Positions 36,636 through 44,750 of a stretch of DNA of 64,000 nucleotides are shown piece by piece. The stretch spans positions 248,001-312,000 of the forward strand of contig NZ_JAQFWW010000002.1 in assembly GCF_027706145.1 (NCBI RefSeq), given 5' to 3'. Positions within the stretch are counted from its first letter, which is position 1, and each line of letters begins with the position of its first letter. A program made the position numbers and the translations under genes. This stretch comes from Bacillus changyiensis. GTDB taxonomy: Bacteria > Bacillota > Bacilli > Bacillales > Bacillaceae. Under the pieces are notes generated by a model. The model was not told where the DNA came from. It did not search any database and worked only from the letters and a program-made list of their open reading frames with translations.

Positions 36636-36941
36636 TCAGAGATTTTTATGTATGTGTTGGTTTTTTCTTGTTAATGCTTCCACCATATCTTCCAAAAGGA
36701 TCTCTGCACCGCGTGGACTGAGAATGATTTTACCGCCAGCATATGTTTTATTTTGTGTCGTGATCTCACCAGTCATGATACACGCCATGTTCGCCGCGTA
36801 TTTGGTAAGGATAATGTTTTCACCGTCAGTATGAATCTCCAGTGGATCTTTCTCATTGATATTTAGTATTTTTCGCATCTCAACCGGTAGAACCACTCTA
36901 CCAAGCTCATCAATTCTTCGAACGATTCCTGTATTTTTCAT
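36636..36941 (-). CDS. AbrB/Abh-type transition-state regulator
   Basis: The N-terminal half of this 101-residue protein is a classic AbrB swapped-hairpin DNA-binding domain (TGIVRRIDELGRVVLPVEMR). The C-terminal half resembles the AbrB/Abh multimerisation domain, including ACIMTGEITTQNKTYAGGKI. It is an AbrB paralogue at an unusual locus. It begins 15 bases after a small XRE regulator gene, so the two are probably co-transcribed. AAGGAGGA precedes the ATG. Targets are unknown. Confidence 0.88.
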   Translation of the reverse strand: MKNTGIVRRIDELGRVVLPVEMRKILNINEKDPLEIHTDGENIILTKYAANMACIMTGEITTQNKTYAGGKIILSPRGAEILLEDMVEALTRKNQHIHKNL

Positions 36942-36956
36942 GTTGAAATCCTCCTT

Positions 36957-37199
36957 CTATTGACTTTTGTCAACATCTTTATAGTAAAAGAGATCTTCAA
37001 ATTTTTTATCAAAGTAGAGAATCATTTTACCGATAACAAGTTGTCCAGGCCTCCTTTCACCGTTTAAAACTCTGCTCAATGTCGCCGGGGATACACCGAT
37101 TTCGAGAGCAAGCTGGTTTAAGGAAAGATTGTGTTCGACCATATACTGAAGGACAAAATCTCTTTTGATATGAATCTTTTTAACCAAGTTCCTTCTCAC
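36957..37199 (-). CDS. small XRE-family regulator
   Basis: This 80-residue protein is essentially one helix-turn-helix: LSLNQLALEIGVSPATLSRVLNGERRPG. A basic N-terminus precedes it. It lies upstream of the AbrB-like gene on the same strand and is divergent from an RghR-like gene, forming a three-regulator cluster. GTGAGAAGG surrounds the start. Confidence 0.8.
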   Translation of the reverse strand: MRRNLVKKIHIKRDFVLQYMVEHNLSLNQLALEIGVSPATLSRVLNGERRPGQLVIGKMILYFDKKFEDLFYYKDVDKSQ

Positions 37200-37329
37200 C
37201 TTTCCATTTATATAATTCTTTTTTTCTACCTATGAACATATATGATTTGTTAACTTTTGTCAATACTTTTTGCATCCAGATGTTTCCTGTAGTCAATGTT
37301 CGTAATAAAATATTGTTTAGTAATAGATT

Positions 37330-37749
37330 GTGAGGTTTTTAATCATGACAAAATTCGGAAATCATTTGAGACAATTGCGAGAGCGAAAAAAACTAACCGT
37401 GAATCAGCTTGCCATGTATTCTGGTGTAAGTTCTGCAGGCATTTCAAGAATTGAAAATGGGAAGCGCGGGGTACCGAAGCCAGCAACGATCCGTAAGCTT
37501 GCTGACGCTTTAAAAATTCCGTATGAGGAATTGATGGCCTCAGCTGGTTACATTAACGCCTCCACAATAAAGGAATCAAACAGCAGCTATGACTCTATTT
37601 ATGATATTGCTTCTCAACATGGCTTAGAAGACCTAACCTTGTTTGAAAGTGAAAGATGGAAAATACTTACTAAAGAGGATATTGAAAACTTGGACAAATA
37701 TTTTAATTTTTTAGTGCAAGAAGCAAGTAAACGAAACAGAGACTCCTAA
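37330..37749 (+). CDS. RghR-type XRE repressor, first copy
   Basis: This 139-residue protein has an N-terminal Xre helix-turn-helix (LTVNQLAMYSGVSSAGISRIENGKRG) and a C-terminal dimerisation segment ending NLDKYFNFLVQEA. It resembles B. subtilis YvaN (RghRA), a repressor of rapG, rapH and rapD, and sits in the matching position downstream of secG. The frame is open upstream of the likely start ATG at 37345 (MTKFGNH), which has GTGAGG at good spacing. A paralogue follows 600 bases later. Confidence 0.82.
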   Translation: MRFLIMTKFGNHLRQLRERKKLTVNQLAMYSGVSSAGISRIENGKRGVPKPATIRKLADALKIPYEELMASAGYINASTIKESNSSYDSIYDIASQHGLEDLTLFESERWKILTKEDIENLDKYFNFLVQEASKRNRDS

Positions 37750-38349
37750 TCGAACATTCCGCCAGTGAACGATCAGGACTTATGCTTCGCTTAAGAGGCA
37801 TCTTTCAAACAGAAGTAGACGACTAACAGCGGTTTCTCGTATAATCCCAATCATTCACCCAGTTAACTAGAGGCACTGTTACTTGATTCGATCACCTGAG
37901 CATAAGGTTATCATCCTTCTCATTTTGAAACTCCTAAGTCGTTCTACAATACAAGATTCACCTGCTTTCTATTTTTGCTTGTTGAATTCTAATGGAGCAC
38001 TAGCAGTTGTCAAAATAAAATTTTTTAGTCTATCATGTCCCTTATGATGGCTAAGTTGTATCGAAAGGTCTGGTAGTTCGGATACTTCTAACAAATGTTT
38101 GTTTTTTTTTTGCGTATAAAACTCAGAATACTGAATGATGATGCAATCTCATCTCATTTAAATAGGACCAGATTTGTTCAAAAGCAAAAGAACAGGCGAT
38201 TCATCACACCACCTCCAGAAGTGGGCAATTTCTCGCCGATGAAGTTAAAATGAAATCACTTATCTGGTTGCTATTTTACTCCTCGTGTTAACTTTTGTCA
38301 ATATTTTTCCCCTCTTACTATTTCCTTTAGTCAACATTTGTATTAAAAT
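37750..38349. other. 600-base gap with a possible decayed coding fragment
   Basis: No intact gene is visible. On the minus strand, about 37976-38098 reads as a protein-like frame (LLEVSELPDLSIQLSHHKGH then FILTTASAPLEF), without start. A run of ten T (38102-38111 on plus) sits at its upstream end. It looks like the tail of a decayed gene. Confidence 0.3.
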
Positions 38350-38379
38350 GTGAGTAGAAAGGATTGTGAGGTGAAGGAG

Positions 38380-38772
38380 ATGACTGTGTTTGGGAAAAAG
38401 CTTAAACAACTACGAGAACAAAAAAGACTATCGATTAATCAGCTTGCCTTGTCTGCAGATGTGAGTGCTGCGACGATTTCTAGAATTGAAAATGGCCATC
38501 GTGGCGTCCCAAAGCCAGCGACAATCAGAAAATTGGCAGATGCCCTAAACATATCGTATGAACAGTTAATGGAGATCGCTGGCTATATGACCATAGACAA
38601 AATTCATGAATCATCTGAACGATATCAAACGATGAATGACATTGTTGCAACATATGAGACAGAAAATTTGTGGTTGTTTGATCCAAGCAAATGGGAGTTA
38701 TTGTCTAACAACGATATTTTGAATTTGGAGCAATATTTTAAATTTTTGGTGTGTGAGGCGAAGAAACGTTAA
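38380..38772 (+). CDS. RghR-type XRE repressor, second copy
   Basis: This regulator is a close paralogue of the protein at 37330: the Xre motif LSINQLALSADVSAATISRIENGHRGVPKPATIRKLADAL is shared almost residue for residue, and the C-terminus also ends in an EQYFKFLV segment. It corresponds to B. subtilis YvaO (RghRB). The start at ATG 38380 (MTVFGKK) has GTGAAGGAG upstream; the frame extends ten codons further. The promoter regions of both copies share a TTAACTTTTGTCAATA element, suggesting shared or mutual control. Confidence 0.82.
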   Translation: MTVFGKKLKQLREQKRLSINQLALSADVSAATISRIENGHRGVPKPATIRKLADALNISYEQLMEIAGYMTIDKIHESSERYQTMNDIVATYETENLWLFDPSKWELLSNNDILNLEQYFKFLVCEAKKR

Positions 38773-38808
38773 AAAGCCGAATTTCTTTTGAAGGATATTC
38801 GGCTTTTT
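38772..38808 (+). terminator. terminator of the second rghR-like gene
   Basis: An AAAAGCCGAAT/ATTCGGCTTTTT stem lies directly after the stop. Confidence 0.9.
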
Positions 38809-38809
38809 A

Positions 38810-39388
38810 TGGAATCACTGTCGATGCTTCTTGGGAAAAAACTGCGTCATAATATCAAGCAATCCCCGTACTTCCTTGAGCATAGGCACTCGCAAATATG
38901 GCGCGGTTCTTTGCCACATATAACATGATTTCACGACCCTTCACCCAATCTAGTCAATTCAGAAAAATCTATGACTTCTGTCTTTGTTTAACAAATAGTT
39001 TCCAACTACATAAAAACATCATGAATGTGAGTGAGTGCTATCCCACATACAACACTTACCCATAAAACTCGATTATATAAAAGAAATCCCACTACTTCTG
39101 TTGTCATTCCTCTCAATTGCCTGATTGACATACTTATAGCAATAACGGTAGCTGTCCCCATCCACAACACAATCCTTTTTTGCACCTGATACAACAAATA
39201 AAAACACTATTTCTAAAAAATATGTTTTCTGGATAAAAATCCGTAAAAACATGTGATGCACACAATGAATTATAAAATGATTCATACTTTTCGACTATTT
39301 TTAAAAGCTAAAATCTATTTTACATTCAATATCAATTTCATTTATAATAGATTTTTGTTGTATTTAACTTAAAAGGAGACTCTATGTT
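38810..39388. other. gene-free stretch
   Basis: I see no supportable gene in these 580 bases. Short minus-strand frames (for example 39006-39197, hydrophobic) lack ribosome-binding sites. A minus-strand segment near 38870-38950 reads KGREIMLYVAKNRAIFAS but is bounded by stops, so it may be a gene remnant. Confidence 0.35.
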
Positions 39389-40159
39389 ATGACATGTTCG
39401 AAGTGTGGTCATCAAACAGGTGGCGGAAAATTTTGTGAGAATTGTGGAACAAGCCTTCTGGAAGATGGGGAGAGCAACAATTCTTCAATGGAAAATAAAC
39501 AATCTGAGGTGCAAAAGTATTTAAAAACAACTAAAAAAACTTTGTCTGCCTATTTTTCATTTTTCGTAAGGGTATTAAAGCGACCGTATGTAGAATTTAA
39601 GAATGCAGGCGAGCAACAGATACTGTATAGTATAATAACAATGGCACTTTTTGCTTTAGTTATTCCGTTGATATTTTATTTTGCTCTATTTAATTCTTTC
39701 AATGAATTAGGAGAATTCGCCAGTGAAGTTAGACCTTCATTTTTAGATATTGTGATGAAATCTGCCTTCACGATCACTAGTTATATTTTCTTAATAGTTA
39801 TCTTTACATATGCGGGTTTACGAATTCAAAAAATTCCAGCCTCGTTTAAGGCAGTTCTGGGGCGTTTCGGAACTCTGCTCATTCCTTTCTTACCACCACT
39901 ACTGATTGCTTTGATTGCATCTATGGTTAAAAGCGATCTATTTGATATCATTTTATTCTTTAGTGTTTGCGGTATCGCGTTTGTGATTCCACCAGCAGTA
40001 TTATACATTTATCGTGAAGAAAGAAAAGGTGCTGTCGATTTTATATACGCAATACTTTTCGTTTACTTGCTAGCATTTATTTCTTACGAGTTGTTTGACT
40101 ACGCAATTACAAAATACATTATAAATATAGTGAAATCTACAATCGATTCACTATTTTAA
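39389..40159 (+). CDS. zinc-ribbon membrane protein of unknown function
   Basis: This 256-residue protein starts with a double-CxxC zinc ribbon (CSKCGHQTGGGKFCENCG, residues 3-20). A charged linker of about 45 residues follows, then five or six hydrophobic helices. Such zinc-ribbon/multi-helix proteins occur beside stress or envelope genes, but no specific role can be given. AAAGGAG lies 10 bases before the ATG. It is a single-gene unit convergent with the ATP-grasp operon. Confidence 0.7.
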   Translation: MTCSKCGHQTGGGKFCENCGTSLLEDGESNNSSMENKQSEVQKYLKTTKKTLSAYFSFFVRVLKRPYVEFKNAGEQQILYSIITMALFALVIPLIFYFALFNSFNELGEFASEVRPSFLDIVMKSAFTITSYIFLIVIFTYAGLRIQKIPASFKAVLGRFGTLLIPFLPPLLIALIASMVKSDLFDIILFFSVCGIAFVIPPAVLYIYREERKGAVDFIYAILFVYLLAFISYELFDYAITKYIINIVKSTIDSLF

Positions 40160-40162
40160 AAG

Positions 40163-40197
40163 AAAAGCCTTTTTCCAAATGGGGAAAAAGGCTTTTT
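40163..40197. terminator. bidirectional terminator
   Basis: An AAAAGCCTTTTTCC/GGGGAAAAAGGCTTTT stem lies between convergent genes, with T or A runs on both sides. It ends both the zinc-ribbon gene and the ATP-grasp operon. Confidence 0.9.
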
Positions 40198-40205
40198 ATA
40201 CATTT

Positions 40206-41387
40206 TTATTTTTTTGTCGTCACCTTCAGAGTCGATTTCACTTTCAAAATCAGACGGTCTAGCTCTTCTTGTGTCTTGGCGTATAATATAATATTACCAT
40301 GTCTGTTTGTGGAATCAGTCGGTGTTTGAAGTACATCTCCTTCTTTAACCGGTAGCTGAAAGTTCTCGATATTCGTCATCTGTTTGAGTTCCTCCACACC
40401 ATCGATTTGTGTCACTTTTCCTTCCGGGAAAAAGAAAAACTGGTTGGAGGCCATCAATTGATAGTTTAACTTTTCTGGAAATAGCTCGATTTTATACAAA
40501 TCATAGAGAAACAAAGCATAAAACATACTTGTTCCAGTTGCGATCCGTACGAGATCAGTAATCCCATCTCCGCCTGGTCTGACATGTGTTTCAACGATTT
40601 TAGGTCCGGATTTCGTCAAGATGACTTCCGTATGGGACAAACCGGTCTCAAGTTCAACAATATCTAGTACAGATTGGACAATCTCAACAATTTCAGCTTG
40701 TTGGTCTGGCACATATGGGACGATGTGAGCTGTTTCAATAAAATGTGGACTGCCTGTTGTATACTTTTCTGTCATGGCGATGACTTTATGTTTCCCTGCA
40801 AAGCTGATCGCTTCTACACTGATTTCTTTTCCTTCCAAAAATTCTTCGCAAATATAGACATCCTCACCAGTAAACTGCTGATGTACCGCCTCTAAATCTT
40901 GTTTGGAAGTGATTTTTGAGACATTCATGCTAGCGGCTCCACTTACAGGTTTGATGATAAATGGATAGTTTGAATGTTCAGCCGCTTTCAACAGTTCTTC
41001 AAAAGAAGAGACCGTATCAAAAAAGACGTAGTGTTGATCATGCTGATTTAATATGTTTCGCATCGTTTGTTTATTCGTTGCCTTCTCAACTGCGCTCAAT
41101 CCGACCCCTTCAATATTCAGTGATGCCGACAAAAACGATGCTAGTTTAACAGAATATTCACCAAATCCGTAAATTCGGAAGAGCGGCGTTTGCTCGTGAA
41201 TACTTTTAGTATAATGAAGAGATTTAGCATAATTCGTCCAATCAAATACAAACACTTCATCAGCCAACTCTGCTATTTTATCTGTCATTTGATTGTTAGT
41301 CATATAGACAATGATCGATTGGTAGCCCGCTTTACGCGCATCTTCTATAACATTAATTCTCGGACTTATGAACAGTGCTGTTCTCAT
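40206..41387 (-). CDS. ATP-grasp ligase C (carbamoyl-phosphate-synthase-like)
   Basis: This 393-residue ATP-grasp enzyme resembles L-amino acid ligases of the BacD type. A pre-ATP-grasp Rossmann part is followed by the nucleotide-binding PFIIKPVSGAASMNVSKI loop, EEFLEGKEISVEA, and the Mg-binding VETHVRPGGDGI motif. It would join a carboxylate to an amine via an acyl-phosphate. The ATG at 41387 has GGGGGAAG upstream; it lies inside the end of the MFS gene. It is last in the five-gene operon. Substrates are unknown. Confidence 0.8.
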   Translation of the reverse strand: MRTALFISPRINVIEDARKAGYQSIIVYMTNNQMTDKIAELADEVFVFDWTNYAKSLHYTKSIHEQTPLFRIYGFGEYSVKLASFLSASLNIEGVGLSAVEKATNKQTMRNILNQHDQHYVFFDTVSSFEELLKAAEHSNYPFIIKPVSGAASMNVSKITSKQDLEAVHQQFTGEDVYICEEFLEGKEISVEAISFAGKHKVIAMTEKYTTGSPHFIETAHIVPYVPDQQAEIVEIVQSVLDIVELETGLSHTEVILTKSGPKIVETHVRPGGDGITDLVRIATGTSMFYALFLYDLYKIELFPEKLNYQLMASNQFFFFPEGKVTQIDGVEELKQMTNIENFQLPVKEGDVLQTPTDSTNRHGNIILYAKTQEELDRLILKVKSTLKVTTKK

Positions 41388-42588
41388 AAACTTCCCCCAC
41401 ATTGGTTTGTTTTGTCATTTTTTTCATAGGCCATATCAATGCTATGCCTAGTGCTGCGATACTGACATAAATGAACCATAACCAGTGAATGCCATTGGCC
41501 ACTCCCCAGTCATATCCATATCCGCCTAGAATACTTCCTAAACCGCCGCCGATCATAAAGCTGAACACAACAAAACCGAGATAGCTACCTAACAGGTGCT
41601 GTGGCGCCAGCAATGATGCTATATTATCAATCATCGGCGGTATTAATATTTCCCCTAACGTTAATAGGAATGTAAAGATAATGAGCATATACAGCTCATT
41701 TGCTACGGTAAGAGAGGTAAAGGCAAGCGCCATAAAAAACATACCTAACATTAAAACTTGATATTCCTTAAATTTATTTTGGAAAAATACCATAATAGGA
41801 TATTGTAAAAAAATCATCAGTACGCCATTAAAAGAAAAAATCAAGCTGACATACTCAGGTTTACCAAGAAAGTCTTTTGTGTACAGTGGAATACTCAAAT
41901 TAAATTGCATGTACAAAAAGTAAAACAAGCTAACAGCAAACGTTAAATAGACAATCTGTTTGTCTCGAAAAATGTTTAACATATTTGTAAATGAAACACC
42001 GGCTTGCGTTTTTTCCTTGAGCTGAACACCCATTGTTTTTTTCATGATGATTAAGACCATGAGATGAGAAATAGCTGCAAAAATAAAAATGATTTGAATA
42101 TTTAAAAGATAAAGCATACCACCAATTAAAGGTCCAAGCGCCCCGCCAAAATTGACAGCGGTATTTCGCAAAGCAAAAACAGCACTTCTAATGGACTCGT
42201 TTCCAAAAGCCAACACCACTTTTAATGAGGGTGTGATCAGTGCTCCACCAAAACCAACTAAGATTGTCGAAAAGAAAATGAGCGGTTTGTTAAAGGAAAA
42301 AATAAACAAACCGTATCCTAGACTTCTGATCACAAGCCCGATCATACAGATCATTTTTGTACCGAAACGATCACCTAAAAATCCGCCAAAAAACGTAAAG
42401 CCCTGCTGACTGAAAGAAAACAGCAACAGGACATATCCGATAAAAGCTGTTGAATAGCCTAAATCAGATAAATAAATCGAAATGTAAGGCATGAACATAA
42501 ACGTACCTAAACTGCTAATGATAATACCAACTAAAGCGGTTTTCGATAATGAGGTCATCTGTTTGTATGTATGAATTAACGATTTCAA
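41353..42588 (-). CDS. MFS transporter of the ATP-grasp operon
   Basis: This 411-residue protein has twelve hydrophobic segments and resembles DHA-type multidrug antiporters, with a GDRFGTKMI loop after helix 2. It overlaps the upstream ligase gene by four bases and the downstream ligase gene by 35 bases, so all three are coupled. The most likely role is export of the peptide product and self-protection, as with bacE of bacilysin. Confidence 0.85.
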   Translation of the reverse strand: MKSLIHTYKQMTSLSKTALVGIIISSLGTFMFMPYISIYLSDLGYSTAFIGYVLLLFSFSQQGFTFFGGFLGDRFGTKMICMIGLVIRSLGYGLFIFSFNKPLIFFSTILVGFGGALITPSLKVVLAFGNESIRSAVFALRNTAVNFGGALGPLIGGMLYLLNIQIIFIFAAISHLMVLIIMKKTMGVQLKEKTQAGVSFTNMLNIFRDKQIVYLTFAVSLFYFLYMQFNLSIPLYTKDFLGKPEYVSLIFSFNGVLMIFLQYPIMVFFQNKFKEYQVLMLGMFFMALAFTSLTVANELYMLIIFTFLLTLGEILIPPMIDNIASLLAPQHLLGSYLGFVVFSFMIGGGLGSILGGYGYDWGVANGIHWLWFIYVSIAALGIALIWPMKKMTKQTNVGEVYENSTVHKSEN

Positions 42589-43784
42589 TGATGCTCACTG
42601 CTCCCAGCTGACCATTTGAACTGGCTTCTCATCCAAGCATCCAGCTTATTCAACCTGTACTGTAAAACCTGTTCATTGTCACCTTCAATCATAAATCCTG
42701 CCGCTTTATCTATACTTCTTCGCGGATTGGTAAAGTCAGATCCCAGTTCACTTTTGTCATAAATCTTGACCCAGTCAAAAGGAACTTTCTCAGGTCTATC
42801 AAGTAATTTTCCCTGATAAGGTGGTATGAGTAAAAAGCCGTGTAAATCGGTTTCAGCTTTTAGCTCTCCTCTCATATTTAAACCACACTGACTTCTAAGC
42901 CATTCTGTTTTGAGATTGATACCATAGGTTGCTTCTACAGCCTGGAGAATATAACCTCCTCCATATCTTGAAGCAATCTCACAAAATACGAGTTCCCCGC
43001 TGTCATGTTCTCTGAATACCTCGCCATGATAGACGACATGTTCTGGACAATCAAACGAGGTCAACAGCTTTTGAAAAAACGAGTAAACTTCTTGAAACTC
43101 ACCGCTTTTTTGAGAAAGCTGAAAGCTTCCTAGACTTGCATTTGTTTTAAATGCCATACACCCATTCCAATATTTTGAGATGCTAATCAACACTTCCTTA
43201 CCGTCTACGTACAATCCATCAATATGGTACATCTCACCATCAATAAACGTTTCAACTTCATATGAATATTTTAATTTTTGTCTTGAAAATTCTTTAATGT
43301 CATTTTCATTCCGAATGACGAAAATATCTCTTGAAGCCCCTTGGTCAACAGGTTTAACAATGAGCGGATAACCGTGCTCATCCGCAAATTCATAAACATC
43401 AAAAATGGATTGGATCTCTCGAAACAAAGGAGTGCGAACAGATTGTCTCGCATGCTCTTTCATGATTGTTTTATGGCGAAAAGATAACGCACTCTGTTCA
43501 GCTTGTCCAGGAATTCCAAAACGATCCCTCATTCTTCCGGCTCTGACCATGTCATACTCATCATGGGCAATCAGCGAGTCAAATTGATAATACTTTGTTA
43601 ATTCCCTGATTCGGCTTTCAGCACATTCATTTTCACTGATCGCTTCAATTTCTTCATAGTATTGAAATTTGTGATTGTTGTTTAACTTTGGTGTTGTCAA
43701 TACAACCATTTCGCTTAATTTCTCTGGAGCGATTTCTTCTAAATTTAAATGTTGATCATATGAATTCAAAACCAAAATTGACAT
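42585..43784 (-). CDS. ATP-grasp ligase B
   Basis: This 399-residue protein belongs to the ATP-grasp superfamily. The ATP-binding segment reads YPLIVKPVDQGASRDIFVI, followed by EVETFIDGEMYHIDG and the metal-binding FCEIASRYGGGYI. It is distinct from ligases A and C. In such pathways an enzyme of this type adds an amino acid or acyl group to a peptide. It starts 33 bases after ligase A and overlaps the transporter gene by four bases. Confidence 0.8.
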   Translation of the reverse strand: MSILVLNSYDQHLNLEEIAPEKLSEMVVLTTPKLNNNHKFQYYEEIEAISENECAESRIRELTKYYQFDSLIAHDEYDMVRAGRMRDRFGIPGQAEQSALSFRHKTIMKEHARQSVRTPLFREIQSIFDVYEFADEHGYPLIVKPVDQGASRDIFVIRNENDIKEFSRQKLKYSYEVETFIDGEMYHIDGLYVDGKEVLISISKYWNGCMAFKTNASLGSFQLSQKSGEFQEVYSFFQKLLTSFDCPEHVVYHGEVFREHDSGELVFCEIASRYGGGYILQAVEATYGINLKTEWLRSQCGLNMRGELKAETDLHGFLLIPPYQGKLLDRPEKVPFDWVKIYDKSELGSDFTNPRRSIDKAAGFMIEGDNEQVLQYRLNKLDAWMRSQFKWSAGSSEHH

Positions 43785-43817
43785 TTCTTCACCCCATCAA
43801 ATTTCCCTTTCTTTCTA

Positions 43818-44723
43818 TTATATGACATGTTCTGTTTTTTTCATTTCTTTTATCATCATTTTGGCAATTGCTTTTTCATTTACAGCTGTTGCTTCAGGCA
43901 TAAACTGTCGTAAATTGAAATTCGGGCATGTGTTCACTTCCAATACTTTATATCCTTCTGAAGGATCTTCTAAAATATCAATTCCAGCAATTCTGGCTCC
44001 CATCGCTTTTGCTGCCCTTTCTGCCAACTGCGCAAGTTCGGGATCGATATTGTGAATAAGAACCGGTTTACCTCCTCTGACAACATTTGTCACCCACTCG
44101 CCTTCAGGTGTATATTTGTAAAATGCAGAAGTTGTTTGGAAATCGATGCATATCACTCGAATATCCCTGTCAGGTTTTTCTGTATAAGGCTGTGCATAAT
44201 AATGTTCATTGTATTGCGCAAACGTTCTTGCCAAATCTTTTAAGAGTCCGGGTGAATCTACTTTAATGACAGCTTGTCCGCCTGCACTGACAATTTGTTT
44301 ATGGACGAGCGGAAAAGAAAGTTTGTCTGTCCAATGCCCCACATCTCTTTCAGAAAATCCGCTGATCACTGGAAAGTGAGGAATACCTTCTCGATGAAGC
44401 GCTTCAGAGTTTAAATATTTATTTTGTCCGCAAAAAAGTGTTTCAGCTTTATTAATCACTGGGATACCACTTCTTTCAAATGCATACAGCAAATTCATAC
44501 CCATTTTTAAAATATCTTCAAATACCCAGCCCAATACGAGAGCCGGTTTAATTTCCTGTTGTCCAATGAAAAAGCGATTTTCTTTTTCTTGAAAAATAGA
44601 TGTGATATCTTTAGGATTTGCTCTTACTGTTTCGACTCCATATTCCTTTAAAGCAACAGCTAAAGCATCATGATCCTTATGATCTTCTTCATTACCTAAA
44701 ATAAGCACAAACTGATCTAACAT
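43818..44723 (-). CDS. ATP-grasp ligase A (RimK/LysX-like)
   Basis: This 301-residue protein has the RimK-type ATP-grasp fold: a KAETLFCGQNKYLNSEALHREG helix, an FPLVHKQIVSAGGQAVIKV loop, DRDIRVICIDF, and the metal-binding VLEVNTCPNFN. RimK-type enzymes attach amino acids to a glutamate or amino-acid carboxylate. It lies 27 bases after the PLP enzyme gene, with AAAGGAGA before the ATG, so it may act directly on that enzyme's product. Confidence 0.82.
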   Translation of the reverse strand: MLDQFVLILGNEEDHKDHDALAVALKEYGVETVRANPKDITSIFQEKENRFFIGQQEIKPALVLGWVFEDILKMGMNLLYAFERSGIPVINKAETLFCGQNKYLNSEALHREGIPHFPVISGFSERDVGHWTDKLSFPLVHKQIVSAGGQAVIKVDSPGLLKDLARTFAQYNEHYYAQPYTEKPDRDIRVICIDFQTTSAFYKYTPEGEWVTNVVRGGKPVLIHNIDPELAQLAERAAKAMGARIAGIDILEDPSEGYKVLEVNTCPNFNLRQFMPEATAVNEKAIAKMMIKEMKKTEHVI

Positions 44724-44750
44724 CGAAATCTCTCCTTTTCTAGTAAACGT

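Noticed and set aside
39006..39285. Two overlapping hydrophobic minus-strand frames of 63 and 70 codons
   Set aside because: They lack ribosome-binding sites, overlap in different frames, and lie in AT-rich DNA where such frames arise by chance.
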